64,000 nt of DNA from Trochalopteron elliotii (lineage: Eukaryota; Chordata; Aves; Passeriformes; Leiothrichidae), in the NCBI GenBank assembly GCA_024734555.1, contig JANPWX010000060.1:3075571-3139570 (forward strand). Reading direction: 5' to 3'. A program made the translations under genes and the position numbers. The notes beneath the pieces were generated by a model that searched no databases, was not told the origin of the DNA, and saw only the letters and a list, made by a program, of their open reading frames with translations. Positions 12,316 to 26,094 of this stretch are shown one piece after another (the first letter of the stretch is position 1; every line of letters begins with the position of its first letter).

Positions 12316-15300
12316 GCCAAGAAAAGCAATAGGGTGGCTATTTAGACCAAGAAAACATTGAAAGTAAATCAGATATGTGTAGTGTTCTGAATGAGGAGTT
12401 GCCAGTGCTTTAAATGACTGCCAGATGTCAAATAGCAAAAAGCCACTCCTTCCACAAAAGAATAATTGACTAATAATTCACTTTAAAAGACTGAGAGGCC
12501 AGATCTCTGTCAGAGATGTCTTTGAGCTGTAACATTTGATATGGGATAGGGGAGAAGATGCAAATATGGATGTAATAGAGTTTACCCTATAATCAAAGGA
12601 GGAAGAAGAAAAGTCTGCATTTTTGGATATTGGACCTCCATAAAACAAGAATTAAGAACAAATGCCAAGAGCAACTTTCCTTTTTTCTACCAAAGAAGAA
12701 GCAGTAACTTATGATACTGGTTAAAGATTGATGGTCAGTCTGAGAGCATTCATTTCCCTGTAATAAATTCTCATTTTGCAGGAGGAACCATGGCTGATTA
12801 AAATGTGATACACTTCTACATACACATGCAGATACCTACATCCCTATGAGTGACAGTAAGTAGAAATTCCATCTGTTTAGGAGGTTTTAATTTCTATATT
12901 TTAATCAGCTCTTTATCATATACAGAAACTAAACCCAGTTTAGTGCATGTCTCCTATGTAATGAAAACCTACCATGTTTATGAATTGAAATTTTTCAAAA
13001 TCATGTCCTTAAAGTTGATGTATTACCACAGGTTCAGCTCAAGAACATCATGCTGCACTGTTTGTTAGTGTAGGTGGAAGAAATCCATGCAGCAGTGGAA
13101 AGGAAGGCATTCTGACTCTACAACTTGTTTACATTTCAAAAGGTTTTTGAGAGGTATAATCACAAGAGACTGGAGAAAAAGGGAAGTGAGGAAGTTAAAG
13201 TACAGTAATTCATCAAAAGACCATGTGAGGCAAAAATATGAGTCGTAAGGATAAAAGGTGAACTTTTGTAATGGAAATCATAAAGTTTTGTGCTAGGACT
13301 AGAGCTGATCTTGAAACAGAAGATAGGCAGAAAAATGACAAAATCTGTTACTATTGTGAAAGACAAGGAGAAAATTTTGGAGAGAGTTGGAGAAGGCTGG
13401 TGTTAAAATAATGGCAAATCCCATTTTTCCTTCTTCTGGAGTGAGTTTACATGCACAAGAAGTTAATGTGCTACATCTACTGAATGGTTCTACAATAAGT
13501 TTAATGATTTTTGTTATTAAGCTATGGTTACTGCTGGAGGAAAGAGTAAGAGTTTTATTAAATGTCTCAAGACTGCTCATAAAATTAAGGACCATTATCA
13601 GCCTGCCTCAGGCTTTTATTGAGGTATGTTGTATGCATCCTTTAGCATTGTATGCTTGTATTAGCAATTCTAGTTAATTGTGGAAATGCATAGGACATCT
13701 GAGGATAGGTTATATGTGCTAAGTGGCAAGTATATGTATTTTATGCCTACTTTTGAACAAGACAGAACATTGAGATAGATTTTTTTTCAATGATAGATAC
13801 TTTTCTTAACTCTGATGGTTTAATTATTTGCTGAGCTTGAAGAGAAAAACAGATTTGTTTCTTTCTTTGCTCATTGTAAGGCCTGGTGGGCAATCAGCCA
13901 CTTTTGCAGAATTGTGTCCTGCAGTGATTTATGCATGCTACTCCTGGACTTCTCAGAATCATATCTAGTTCTGTGACGAGTTCTCCTTAAATCCCCCAAA
14001 ATTATTTCATAAACAAATCTTTCACTTAAGCACCAAAAGTAGGGGATAACATTAAACCTATCCCCACTGAAAACCCCCCTCATTTGTAGGACAGGAGGCT
14101 TTGATGAGGAACTTAAAAATAATAAGCTGAGGAATGCTTAAAATCAACTGCTAAAATATTCCCCAACACATAGGCTTTAAGATGTTACTCAGATTAATTT
14201 ATTGTTAGAGTATGATACTTTAGGCTCTCTACAAGAAGCAACTTACAGGACTGGGATCCTTGTGTGAGAAAGTGGGAGTGAAGAGGAGTTGAAACCCCTT
14301 CAGCCCTGCATAAAAGGCTGGGGAAAATATGGCCCTTTAAGATTACATTGTTTGTACACTGTCAGATCGACAAACATGTGCTACAAACACTAAAAACCTG
14401 CTGGTTTTTAGTGTTATTCTTTTCCAAGAAGTCTGCAAATTAATCTGAACATAAAATAACTGGGAATGGTAGTGATGCATGTAGGAGGAGTTGATCCCTG
14501 TTGTGGTGTGCTGTGAGAGAAGTTATTTTGGCTGAAAAGAGCTACAACCCGGAGGAATGAGATAGGTGTAAAACCAAGATTACTGTGATTTTACAGACAA
14601 CAATTGTGTTACACTGACCTGGTGAGGCAAGTGAGGCTTGAGACTGTGAAGGATAACTGTGTGGTGCCACAAATTATACTCTTACTTCTACTTTTTTTCA
14701 ACATCTGGTTTCCATTCCTCCTTCTCCTGCACTTCCATTGTATCATTTTGGGGATTTTTTTTCATACTCTCAGCACTGTACTCAGAAGGCAAAGTAATGC
14801 ACTGTAGCAGCACAATAATTAAACTGAAAAAAAAATTATTTTAAGTTTGGTTACTCCCAGCCTTTTAATGCTTCCTGTAATTCTTTTCTTTCCATTTCAT
14901 GATAATAAAATTTTGCTCTGGTTTTGGAGTCCATGGAGGGGAATTGAAGGTGCATACAGCCAAATCCAGGAGAAGCCTGAGGAGCAACCTGGCTGCTCTG
15001 TCAGGAGAAAGCTGGACAGGGACTTTGCTCAGCTGTGGCTTGGCTCTGGCCCATGTGTACAGAGGATGCATGGCTTAACAGCCATGTGGAGCTCATCTGC
15101 AGCAGTGGGCTTTGGTCTGGGTTTTGTGTGTGTATGTGACAAAGAGGGGGAAGGGGCTGGTTCCATTTACTTATTTTATTTTAGTACAACTCACCACTGG
15201 TATTAATGATGTTTTTTGCTTGGACTAACCTGTGAGGTGGCCATAAGACATGACTCAGTTTGGAACAGCATTTCAGTAATGTGGGTCAAATGTAACATAG

Positions 15301-15844
15301 CCAAAGATTAGCCAGGAAATGTTTTGGTAGCTGCATTTAATTTGCAGTGTTAGTCACAATGGTGTCTGTTGGTGTTTTAGCTCATGGTGTGGTAGAACTG
15401 ACACTTATGGGTACTCCTACCTTCCAGAACCCTTCTCTTTTATTTTTATTTGTTTTTCTCCAGATTCAAAACGCTTTTGAATTGGTAAGAGACAGTCTTG
15501 TTTCCTGTGGTACACAGTCTTCAAGCAAATTATTTTTTCATTAATCCAGATTTTATTTTGTTCCCTCTCTCATAGAAAACCATTCAACAATAGCATGTCA
15601 GCACTAAGTAACCTTCAGGAAGGTCAGTGGAAAAAAATAAATAAACCATGTGATTTGAAAAATGTCTCTGAAAGATACTTGCACACTCTTTTTGTTGGCA
15701 TAGTCACCCACTCCCTGAAGAGTTTTGCTATGCCCAGGAATTCAGAAAGCAAATATGCAAAATAAACTCGATTATTGCATTAGCAACTCTTCATGTTAAT
15801 TCACAACACCATTTCCTACCAAACCTTTAATATTTTACAGACAT
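12316..15844. other. Unique AT-rich DNA without a recognisable gene
   Basis: Open frames reach about 96-119 codons (plus 13387-13677, plus 14847-15206) but translate to low-complexity hydrophobic or mixed sequence with no known domain. The hairpin at 14386-14415 is listed separately. I see no SINE, LINE or LTR here. Confidence 0.5.
14386..14415. repeat. Perfect 13-bp inverted repeat with 4-base loop
   Basis: The left arm AACACTAAAAACC (14386-14398) and right arm GGTTTTTAGTGTT (14403-14415) are exact reverse complements around a TGCT loop. A perfect 13-bp stem with so short a loop stands out in otherwise unique DNA. It is too short for a typical microRNA precursor. It could be a slipped-strand or template-switch product. 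Confidence 0.9.
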
Positions 15845-16085
15845 TTTGGCCATGTGGTTAGAGCACAAGTCTGCATTTTAAGAGCTCTGGTTTGATTTTT
15901 ATTTCTGTCGGAAGCTTCTTATGGTGTGGTAGGGAAAATCTTTTACTCCCTCAATGCCTCAGATCATAAAGTGTTCATAACAAGGCTTCCTTTTTTTTCC
16001 ATTCCTTGTCTTTATTTTCTATTTATACTGTAAGGTCTTACTGGAAGACATCATTTTTACAACAGGGTGTTTGTATTTTTCCAGT
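15845..16085 (+). repeat. Ancient MIR-type (tRNA-derived) SINE, forward
   Basis: The head is tRNA-like. An A-box-like TGGTTAGAGC lies at 15855-15864 and a decayed B box GGTTTGATTT at 15889-15898, about 35 bases apart as in tRNA-derived SINEs. It is followed by a stretch matching the MIR body (the 'gggaaaatc...ctccctcaatgcctcag' part, aligned with the familiar 'cctcagtttcc' region) and by a tail resembling the 3' end shared by MIR and L2/CR1-like elements (TACTGTAAGGTCTTACTGG and GTGTTTGTAT). The copy is nearly full-length and strongly diverged. The family was assigned by eye; a related CORE-SINE is possible. Confidence 0.6.
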
Positions 16086-19000
16086 CTCAAAGTGAGGTCT
16101 CAACAAAAATACATATATGTAGAGATTTATATATTATAGTGTGTATTTATTCATAATAGAATAGAAACACTATTGTTTATATATTATACATGGCAAGTAA
16201 ATAAAAATTTATACAGCTTTTTGTGTGATGCTTACTTTTGCAACAAGTAATATGAATAATTCCAAATTTTCAAGTGGCACAACTTTGATTGCATCTTTGC
16301 ATTATTAAAATACTGATAGTAAGATGTTTTTATACACAGACCAGTAAAAGTGAGCTATAATGTGCAGAGGGACATTTAAATTCAAATAAATCAATTTATG
16401 ATTATGGTTCCATGTCCCTAGCACTTTTAAATTAACTTCCTAATGTATATTTGCCTCCTGTCAGTATATGGACTCAACTGGAAAGCTATTTTTAATAATT
16501 ACAGTTCGTTTCCCAGGAATCAGATGTTAGTGTACTTGAAAGATCATTCCTGACTGGTTTTCAGCTGCCTTGAGAGTTTTAGTTATTACAGATTAATTGA
16601 AGCAGAAAAGTTGAGGATAAAAGTTGGCTTATCAGATTGAATTCTGTTAGAGTGACTGACTGTTTTATAAGGAAAGGCAACAATAGGTAGGACTGTACTA
16701 TCATCACCTGCTTATTTTTAAGGGCTGGATCAAAGAGGCAAAGAGGATGTTTGGTTCCTCATGGATGCCTGAAGTCAAAGCCTGGATCTGCAATCTTTTG
16801 GTAGCTAATTGCACAGTGGATTTGCTGCCTGAGCAGTGTTGGTACAGCCCCAGGCACACTCATGTTGTAAATTGTAACAGAAAAGCTCTATTCCTTTTTC
16901 CACCAAAAACCCCTTGGTGGGTCTATTTTTTGTACTTGTCTTGGGTTAAGCAGGTGGGGTTCATGAGAAGTTGTCAGGTTTCCTCTGCCTTGGTGTTCAG
17001 TGCTGCTTCATGAGCCCAGAAATTTTGTGAGAGAGGTGCAGAATCACCTTTCTAACGTGCCACTAAGAAAGCCTCCTTTCCTCTTCCCATTTAAACGAGG
17101 CAAAAGAAAAAATTTTTTAAAAAAATTAATTTCAGAATTATTTTTGGTTTGCTTCTTTGCCATTTTATTTTTATTAGCATGATAGAAATAGGAGGGCAGA
17201 TGCAAAAGCTTGAAGCGCTATTCAGTAAATGGGAAAGATATTTCTTTAAAAAAAATTATTTGAGGAAAGAATATTTCTCTCAAAAATCTCCTGTTAAATA
17301 CATATTTCTATGTGAGAATTTTCATTTTAAGGTAGCAAAGGCAACAATTGTTTTCCAGTATCAAAATTGTGTTGACACTATTTTTTCGCTCGACTGAATT
17401 TTAAGGCTGATGTGATCATCCATGCTGCCCAGGGGATTTGGCTACTCAGATCCCATTAGAAAAATCTCAATCTTCATCCCAGTATTGACTGCAGAAACCA
17501 TTATATTAAATTCTATTATAGGTTGTTATCTAACATGCTCAGTGTTGAATGACAAGAAGAAAATGATAATGTGCTCACCTAGGGACTGTAAGACAAATGT
17601 TTCATGTGTTCTGTGGACTTCTGTTAGATAACATTATGATCATGTTATACTAAATAGGCACATCCTGCTTTTTATACTAGAAAAAGAATTCGAGTTATTG
17701 GCACAGGCAAATTCCTAAAAGCAAGATCATGGTTTTTTCAGCTTGATTTTTGAGATGAATACAATTTCTTGACAGATTTCTCAAACTGCAATATTTCACA
17801 GAGCTCACATTTAACATTACACCAAGTAAATATTCTCTGTGTGAGTTACAAAATGGAAATCACAAATACCACTGTATATTATGCAAATTACAAAAAGGCC
17901 TATCTCTATTTTTCAAATGGCAGCCTGTTCTTCACATGACACCATTAATTTGTTTGAAAGGTACAGAAATGGGATTTCAAAAGAAATCTGTCCCTTTAAT
18001 ACAGATGTTTCTAAATCTATTCCTTACTTGGCACAGCAAGGTTCCATTTAAACCAGAAAATTGAGCCCTGTGGTAACCAGGCTGGTGGCACTTGGCCAGG
18101 GGAGGACAGAGCCTGTCCCCTACAGTCTGTTCCATGGTCACTTCTGTCTGTCCCATGAGGACAGCCCTCTGTACTGGACTGCAAGGTGCCCTCAGCCTGG
18201 GGCAGCAGCTTTTCCCTGCCTGGTGAAGTGCTTAACATTCTCTGCCTTCAACATTGGAGGTAGGCCAGGGATGGAAATGCTGTTTGTTTTCTTGTTTTCA
18301 GAGCTGACCTTCTCTGGGTATCTTTAATAACAGCATATTTCCTGTAATTTCTTTGGGTGTGACATATTATTGCTTGCTTATCTCAAAGAGGTTCAGAAGG
18401 TTTCTTCTGAAATTGAGAGTGAAGTGGTAGCAGGTCTTGTAACAGGAAAACTGATTGCTCTGAAAAAGAATTGATATGAGGGCATATCAAGGCAATCAGT
18501 AAGATCTCAAACTATGAAAAACAAGGCAATATTCTGCTAAAACCTATGAATCTGAGCAGACTTGGAATGATTTGTGTCTTTTTCTGTTTGTTTTGGATGC
18601 TGAAAGAGAATAGAAATGCAGTATGAAAAGCTTCACAAGTGATCAAGCCTTCTGAACTGTCAGATTTCTATAATAAAATGTAAGTCAAGGTAAAGTTTTT
18701 CAGTAGAGTGGTCATTTTCAAATACCAATACATTCTCTGTGATTATGCTTCACAGACCTGTATTTCATCTCTTGTAAATACAGATCCTTCCCCTCAACTA
18801 ACAAAGGTGACTCCAGTGAAAATATTTTAAGTGTGCTTCCACCTCCTCCCCTTAATTATATGATTCAAACTGAAAATAAAGAGGGCTTTCAAAGGCTTAT
18901 TTTTTAATAAATAGTCTCAAAGGAACAAAGAACCATGAACTTACTCATAAGGTACAGTAGCTTCATGGCTGAGAGCAGAAGAGCACAAAGGTTTACATTC

Positions 19001-20365
19001 CCTTGTTGCTTCAGTAGCTCTTTTCAAGATGTTTCCCATTTGACCTTTGCCACATAGATGAGGGCTGTCCAAAACCTTTGAAAAAAGTAAAGGAAGGTCA
19101 TGCAGAGATGTCTTAATATGAGCTTTGCACAAAGCCCTTTTCATATGTACCTAAAAGCAGTGGACTATAGCAAGTAAGTTGTGGACAGGACCACTCAAGA
19201 CCACATGGCCTGAAGGGACACCTTTTGGAGTGACCTTTTATCATCCCTTGTCAGTAATCTGCATAGATGAAGTCAATTGTCTGAAAGCTCTGTCCTTCTC
19301 TGGCAAAAAAAGGGTAGTGAATGTCTCATTCCTCTGCAGAAATGATGCAAATCAACTGCTCTAAATTTTTATCTCAGATTTTCTGAGATTCCGGAGGCTA
19401 TTTTAGGGAAGCAGGGGACTTGCTGATCTTCAACAGTTCAAAAAAACCCAATCAAAATTATTTTATACTGACATTCAATAAGAAAAAACTAAACCTGGCT
19501 ACTAAATAGTGCTGATCTCTTCAGCAGTTTTCCCTCTGAGGTATGATTCTGATTGGAACTGTCTTTCTCTAAAAGAAAGTATATGGAAATAAGAAGATTC
19601 ACAGACAAATTTTAGAACTGTATTCCTCTCTAGAGCTGTATTCCTCTTTGATAAAAGTGTAAGATTAATAAAATGAAATGGGTATCTGAACTGAAAATGG
19701 GTTCAGAACAAGAATTTTCTTGTTTGTTTCTTAAAAATTTTCTTACCTTTCACTTATATGATAATCTCACCCATTCTAAAATTTTTTTCAAATTCTGGTA
19801 TTTTTTGGACTAAGTAAACTGTAGAAAGCTTTCAGTTCCTGCCTGCAGAGTAATTGTATCTTGACTCTGTGATCAAATTATCAAGTTTGACTGAAAGGAA
19901 GGTAAGAAGCTGCTCAGCCTGACAAAATGTCAGCTTAGTTAGAATGAAGGATGTGGGGAAGCATTCAAATGGGCAAAGCTGACTAGGGTTAGCAAACTAC
20001 AGGGTACAGGAGACTACAGAAGGTAAGTTCTCTAATTAGCTGTTTGAGCCAGAGCTTCCAGCTTTAGAGGTGGACCTGTGAACTGGATTAGAAAGGTTCT
20101 CAATAGGGGTTTTATTGTGGAGTACAACTCCAGTGAGGAAACAAAGAAGGAAGAAAAAGAAGAATGACAATTTTGGGGTACTTCCCTCCTTCTCCTGTCA
20201 TGTGTCACACCATCAGGTAAGAGAAAATTTCTGACTACAGTAGCTGACTTTATTTAAAGTCTGTCCAAGAAAAAAAACAATCTGCAAAGGACCAGAATAG
20301 CAAAAGGAAGTTCTAAAAGTTGTTACCAGATCCAGAGAAAAAGGGAATTAAATCCAGTAATAAGC
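16086..20365. other. Unique AT-rich DNA
   Basis: No gene is recognisable. The longest frames (60-88 codons, for example plus 16747-17013 and plus 18061-18327) match nothing I know. 18060-18240 is somewhat GC-richer and open on both strands, which I take as a composition effect. The stretch 16086-16520 is particularly AT-rich, with scattered TATA and TTTAAA strings. Confidence 0.5.
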
Positions 20366-20898
20366 AGTGGTGAAGCTGCATCCTGAATATTTTGTTCAGT
20401 TTTTGTCATTTCACTGTAAGAAAAACATTGAGGGGCTGGAGTAAGTCCAGAGAAGGGAATGGAGCTGGGGAAGGCTCTTGAGCACAAGGCTGGCTGAGGG
20501 AGCTGGGGTGTTTAGCCTGGAGAAAAGGAAACTCAGGGGGGAGCTAATCATTCTCCTAGCTAATCATTAACATTAATACCTGAAAGAAGTGTGTAGCCAG
20601 GTGGGGGTCAGCCTCTTCTCCCAGGTAGCAACACAGGACAAGAGGAAACGGCCTCAAGTTGTGCCAGAGGAAGTTTAGTTTGGATATTTGGAAACATTTC
20701 TTCACAGGAAGGGTTATCAAAAATTGGAACAGGTTGTCCAAGGAAATGGTGGAGTCATTATCTCTGGAAGTGCTTAAAACACCCATAGATATGATGCTTA
20801 GGGGTATGGTTTAGTGGTGGACTTGGCAGTGCTGGGTCAATGTTTGGACTTCATGATCTTAAAAATATCTTTAAACCTAAATGATTCTGTGATTCTGT
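20366..20898 (+). mobile_element. CR1 LINE, 5'-truncated 3' end
   Basis: CR1 is the main avian non-LTR retrotransposon, and most copies are truncated 3' ends like this one. The copy follows the familiar CR1 order: 'catcctgaatattttgttcag', 'gtccagagaagggaatggagctgg', 'gtttagcctggagaaaagga', 'acctgaaagaagtgtgtagccaggtggggg', 'ggacaagaggaaacggcctcaagttg', a block on one uncancelled paragraph of 'tgttcagg'-type text ending 'cttcatgatctt', and the terminal short repeat ATGATTCTGTGATTCTGT at 20881-20898. It carries small indels and many substitutions (for example GAGCTAATCATTCTCC repeated in part near 20541-20567), so it is an old, inactive copy. The reading frame is broken, and the open frame on the minus strand here is meaningless. 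Confidence 0.95.
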
Positions 20899-23800
20899 CA
20901 CTCCATGATTATGTTTGCCTGTGGAAGATTTATAGGATAAGCCTTAGCATGCTCATTCCATAGGGAAACTTGTGATTAATTTGGCCAAAAAAAAGACAGC
21001 TTGAATTCTGAGTATTTGAACAATGCTACATACACATTGTTTTCCGTGTACCAGTGCATGTTTGAATAATTCACAGCCACCTTGTGAAGATTCCATAAGC
21101 AGTGCCTCCTGAATTAAGTTCTATGTTAATAATTCATTCATCATTATTATTGATTGCTGTGGCTTTGGGATGGCAATATTTAGGTTCATGTCTACTACTG
21201 CTAAGAAATTAATGCTATACATTATATAAATATATGTGTACAAAGCTCCTAATGATTCCAAAGGCATCTGCTATAAGCAGACTGTATTCCTTGGTAACCA
21301 GCAATGTCCATCATTGGGAGTTGTGACATGAATTTTGGTGGCAGCACAGCTGGGTTCCCCTATTAAAATCTAAGGTAGGCTGATGAATGAGTTCAGCAGT
21401 AGATCAGCTATTCAACATCACAGAATAATAAGCAATATAATTTTTCTGGGAGTAGCAGCAAATTTAAACACTGGGAAGTAGCTGATTTCAGATATGTTGC
21501 ATAAAATCTAGGCTTCATAGGAAAAGAAGAAACTGTGCCTGGACAAGCCAACCTTTTCCAAGTCAGTGGTTTTGAAACAGACAAATCAGATATTGTCTAG
21601 GAAAACAGAGCAGATGAAACCAACACCTGCATCCCTTGGTTATATTAATGTTAAACTTATTCGTGTGTTTTCTATTTCCAGAGTTAACTGGATCTGCCTG
21701 GGACAGCAGCATCCCTGTGCTCTGAGGAAGGCACATCCCAATCTGTTGTGTGCCTCTTGGACATCTCCCTAATTTGAAACAGAACCACTACCACTCCAGG
21801 AAGCTTTTGAAAATAATTGAGGTCTGACCAAAAATGTTCAGTGGTTTTATATGAAATCCATTTATTTCCTCTTCCTTTTTCGATGGAAAAGTTCTGGCTC
21901 CCTGGTTTATGGAAAGGAAAATATGTGAGAACAAGCGGTTTTCTTGGTGCTGCCTAATGATAACTGTTTAATATCAAACTTTCCATTGAGACATAGCAAA
22001 GTCACAACTCTTAATCCTTGCCACCAGAAAAGTGGAATATCTCAGAATTAACAGTGATATTTATAGTCTTTCAGGTCCACTTTGCATGATTTGTTTTTAT
22101 TTTCGCAATAATGAACAGAATACTACTGAAGAGAAACCCTAATTGCATGTTTTTAACGATGCTAACTCTTATTACTGGGTTTGCAAAGAACAAAAAAAAT
22201 GTACACTTATGACATACTACTGCTTTATTTTGGATATTTTCTATGAAACATTTAGAAAGCTTTGCTTATTTTGTAAGACATCCGTGAGGCAGAGCTCTAA
22301 ACCTTGATTGTGGTTGTAATCAATGCCAACTGAATCCCCCATTAACATCAATGTTCCTGTTTTTCTGTTCTTCATGGACATAAAAATACACCAAAAAACA
22401 CTTACAAAGCTCAAATTTTTGGTAACCAACTCATTTAAAATCTGGAAGGAATTAAAAAGATTGCTACATGACAAAAATCCCTCACGAAAACCTCATATAT
22501 TAGTCTTTAGAGATTAGAGTTCCTGTCAGTAATATCAATTAACTGATCTGGCTTTCTACTTTGTCTGTCATTGATTTAGGCAAAGAAGCTTCTCCTATGA
22601 GGACACCATGCTTCAGTAAGTCTAACTGACGGGAAAGGTGTAACAAAAATTGTGTCAGAGAAGGATGAAGAGTGAAATAAAACTGTTAGTATTGAAAATA
22701 CCTTGCAATTTTAGTAAGTAGAAATACCAAATATCTCCCTGAAGCTGAAGAATTTGGGAAAATCAAATGTGAAGGGTTAGAAAAACTGGGAATTACTTTA
22801 AAGGTTCATTAAACACTTGGAAGAAAGAAACCAGCATCCAACCAAGAGAGGATTGTCATCTGGCACTACTGCTGCCCATTCTTCAAAACAGAAACCATTC
22901 CTGACTTCAGTGGGTCTATTTTCCTAGCAGACAAAACAATTATTTTTGGATGCTAGGTTGTTAACCCAAGTCATGTCTGGCTGACCTACAGCTAAGCTTT
23001 TCAGTCAGGAGACTGAGCATCCCAAACTTAGCTCCTTCTGGCTAATTCAAGTGAATTTAACATTGCACTAACCTCTTGAAGGACTATTCCTTTGCCACCT
23101 CATCCACACGAATTTGCTTTTGTGCTGGTATGTTGGGTATTATGAGCAGAAAGTGACACACGTGTTTGTGTGTTCTAAATAAAAGCCTTTTGTGGATGGT
23201 TCATTACATAGATGATCTTTCTGTTTGATTAAAGGCTGGCAGAGCAGAGCTCATGTTTGAAAGATCAGGAACATTTTCACAGGTCACTGGCTCTGTGTGT
23301 TTGCAAGCCAGCAAGCCTGGTGCAGTGTGTGTATCCAAGAGGGAGAGGGCACACAGTGACAAAGGTACTCCTGCTGGAGTTTTCATGGTGTTTGAATGTG
23401 AACTTGGCTTTATGCAGACATTTTCAGTTGTGTTATGTGTGCAGCTGTAAGAAATAATGACATGAGCAGCCTTCCCGTCGCTGCTACAGGCGAGATGGGA
23501 GCGTGGTTCAGCCCTTCCTCTGAAAAGGGATCTGGCCCAATATGAACCCTGAATATTGCAACAAAACACCCACTGAAAGAAGAGAGAGGAGAGAGAATCT
23601 CTGCCAAGTAGGTATTTTCAAGTACGGGAGGCTCATTTTGCAGAGCCTAATGAGGGCTGAGAAACCATGCTGCTGGGATCTGTCCAGATTCCATGAATAA
23701 GCCACGGAGAGACTGATGAAAGCTAATAATAGTCTCAAATTCCTCACTTAAATTTGTGTTCATCATAGACTTGGAGTCGTTAGGAGAGCAGCAGCCTCTG

Positions 23801-24849
23801 CTCTGCTGCAGTGTCCCAGCCTCAGCCAGTGTTGCTGTTGGCCACCATGTGCCATTAAAAATGTGGGGTTTTTTCACAAACATGGCCCCTTAAAATATTT
23901 TTTCTCTGACACTTTTTTATGAAGGCATGTTTGAAAAATCACTTTATGGAAAAATTTTCCTTACTCTGAAAAGCCTTTCCAATGCACAGTTTGCTAAATT
24001 AGCCCCACCTTAATTTATGAAAAGCAATTTGGAAAGAACAGGATATTGGCACTGCGTGGGATAGCTGAGGGAAGGTGCAAATGTGCCTGGGAGTCTCTTG
24101 CTTAGAACTAAAAATCAAAGTGACTGTAGTTGATACATATCAGAGGTTTTATCAGAAAAGCCCTCTCTGAAGTCATAATTCTTATTCATGCCAGGTGAAC
24201 CCCCATATTCACCCAGGGAATTAAGTGTTGCTGTCACATGTCCTGGCTATTAGCTACTGACAGCTTTTTGGCGTATGCTTTAGCCTCATGGGGTTGATCC
24301 TGCACAGCTTAAATAAATGGGGACCTTGTGACTTGAAAGGGATGGAGGATCATTTCAAAGGGTCTGTAAGATGAACTACAAGGGTGCAAGATGAACTGAA
24401 GGGTGTCAACCAGCTGTGGTTGCCCTAGATTTTTCAAAATTACTTGGATACCTTGAAGAGCCTTCAGTATCCCTGGCCCTTAATATCCCTATCACTCATT
24501 TCCTCCCGCCTGAGCACAGAATATCAGGAGTCAGTTCTAAAAGTCCAAATACAAACGAGCTGCCACACTTAAAATTATTTTCCAAAAGACTTAGCTCTTG
24601 GAAGTAGATCAAGAGGGAGAAAGAAAATAGAAAGAAAAGTTACTGGGAGGAAAAACTGTAAATAAGTAAGGTGTTTTATCCTGTCTCCTATAGGCATGCA
24701 TCATTTATGATTTTACCTCCAGAATAGCTTTGTGTTGACTTAATATGACTCCAGTTCAGGAGGAATCCATAAATGGTTCATGGCAAGTTAATGCAAATTA
24801 TGCTTTTTGACTGCAAATTGCTTAAGTTTGGTGTGTGGAAAATGAGGCC
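20899..24849. other. Unique DNA without a recognisable gene
   Basis: Open frames at 23204-23607 and 23508-23883 (minus, 65-121 codons) overlap each other and plus-strand frames and show no domain. I take them as chance frames in moderately GC-rich sequence. No further transposon could be supported. Confidence 0.5.
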
Positions 24850-24917
24850 AATGATGAAGAACATGCAGATGATGAAGTCATGAACATGCAGAATGATGAA
24901 GTCATGCAGAACATGAC
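24850..24917. repeat. Decayed tandem repeat of ATGATGAAG / AACATGCAG motifs
   Basis: The stretch is built from interleaved copies of ATGATGAAGTCATG and AACATGCAGA with small insertions, about three imperfect rounds. On the minus strand it lies in a frame of about 82 codons that gives a repetitive His/Phe/Ile-rich translation, which I regard as a by-product of the repeat. Confidence 0.75.
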
Positions 24918-26094
24918 TTTTGTAAAAGAGTTTTCTTTTGAAAATCCCAACCAAGACATTTATTAACAGGGAAATAATAGCAATATTTGCAAAAGTTTTG
25001 ACACCAAGGGACCATCTATTTACCACATTCAGCTCTCTTTTATGAATACATAGGATGACAGCTTTCTCACCATTACCAAAAAATATCAGGAAAGAAATGT
25101 GTGAGTATTATCAGAGAGATAAGAGCATAGCTCTTGCTCTGGGGTTTGTGGCAGTAATTCATACACATACCAGAACTGGCATGACATTAGGATGTTAATT
25201 AACACTGCTCTTTCAAATTTTCACTTCTCTATTGAAAAACTAATTCAAGATTATAAGAACGCTTTTGGGCTCATAATTTGAGGTTTTATATTCTCATTAA
25301 GATTTTTTCCAAAGCTAAGCTTCACAAAACTTTTCTGGACAGTCTGGGGAAGAGGGGTTTTTTTCCATTATTTATCTTTATTCTTAATTTATAACATTCT
25401 TTCTCTTTACCCTTTTCATTTCATGCTTTTATTTCATCACCTTTTCATTCCTTGGACTCCTATTCCCAGTGTGCCCAAGTATGGACATGGCCGTGCCTTG
25501 CAGCTCAACTGGTGTGCTCTGGGAGAACTCAAGGTTTGGGCAAGAGAGATAGTTTGGCTGGGATTTCCTGAGCCTGTGCAGAAGCTGCAGCCACAGGTCA
25601 CAGATTTAGGGCAGGCAGGAAAACAGAAATGAGCTGGGAAGAGTTAATTCCTATTTCATCTGTAAATATCAGAAAATTAATGTGGGTGTCCTGTGGTTTG
25701 GGTGGAGTGGAGGTCGTGTTTCCTCACCTTTCCTGCTACTCCTGTCTGTTCTGTGCTCCTTAAACCTGTCTGACAGTCGTCTTCCCCAGCTGTTTCCTCA
25801 AACTGGGAAACACTATTTGCCAACAAACACCCTGCTGGTTTTCTTCCTGCAATACGTACCCTTATCAGTGGAAGTGAGCAGCTCATTGTGATGGAGGGCC
25901 ATCAGTCAGGAAAATCTACTTTTACAAAAACAGGAGGCTGTGCCTGGTGTTGCGCAGCTGAACTGACATAAATGGCACAGCTCAATTTTCAGAATGAGAG
26001 ATTGGGCAACAGTGAGTGAAGCAATGCTTAATCCATTGAAATGCTTGGGCCTGTCTCTTTAAAATGCACTTTAACACATTGGAAGGAGGTCTTT
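24918..26094. other. Non-coding DNA, possibly partly LTR-derived at its end
   Basis: No gene is visible. Near 25945-25960 the string TGTTGCGCAGCTG resembles part of the long LTR seen at 35-36 kb, so the fragment at 26095-26212 may extend leftward to about 25940. The similarity between the two points is too weak to be sure. Confidence 0.4.

Noticed and set aside
15855..15898. Functional tRNA gene
   Set aside because: A and B box likeness comes from a decayed tRNA-derived SINE; no cloverleaf can be drawn.
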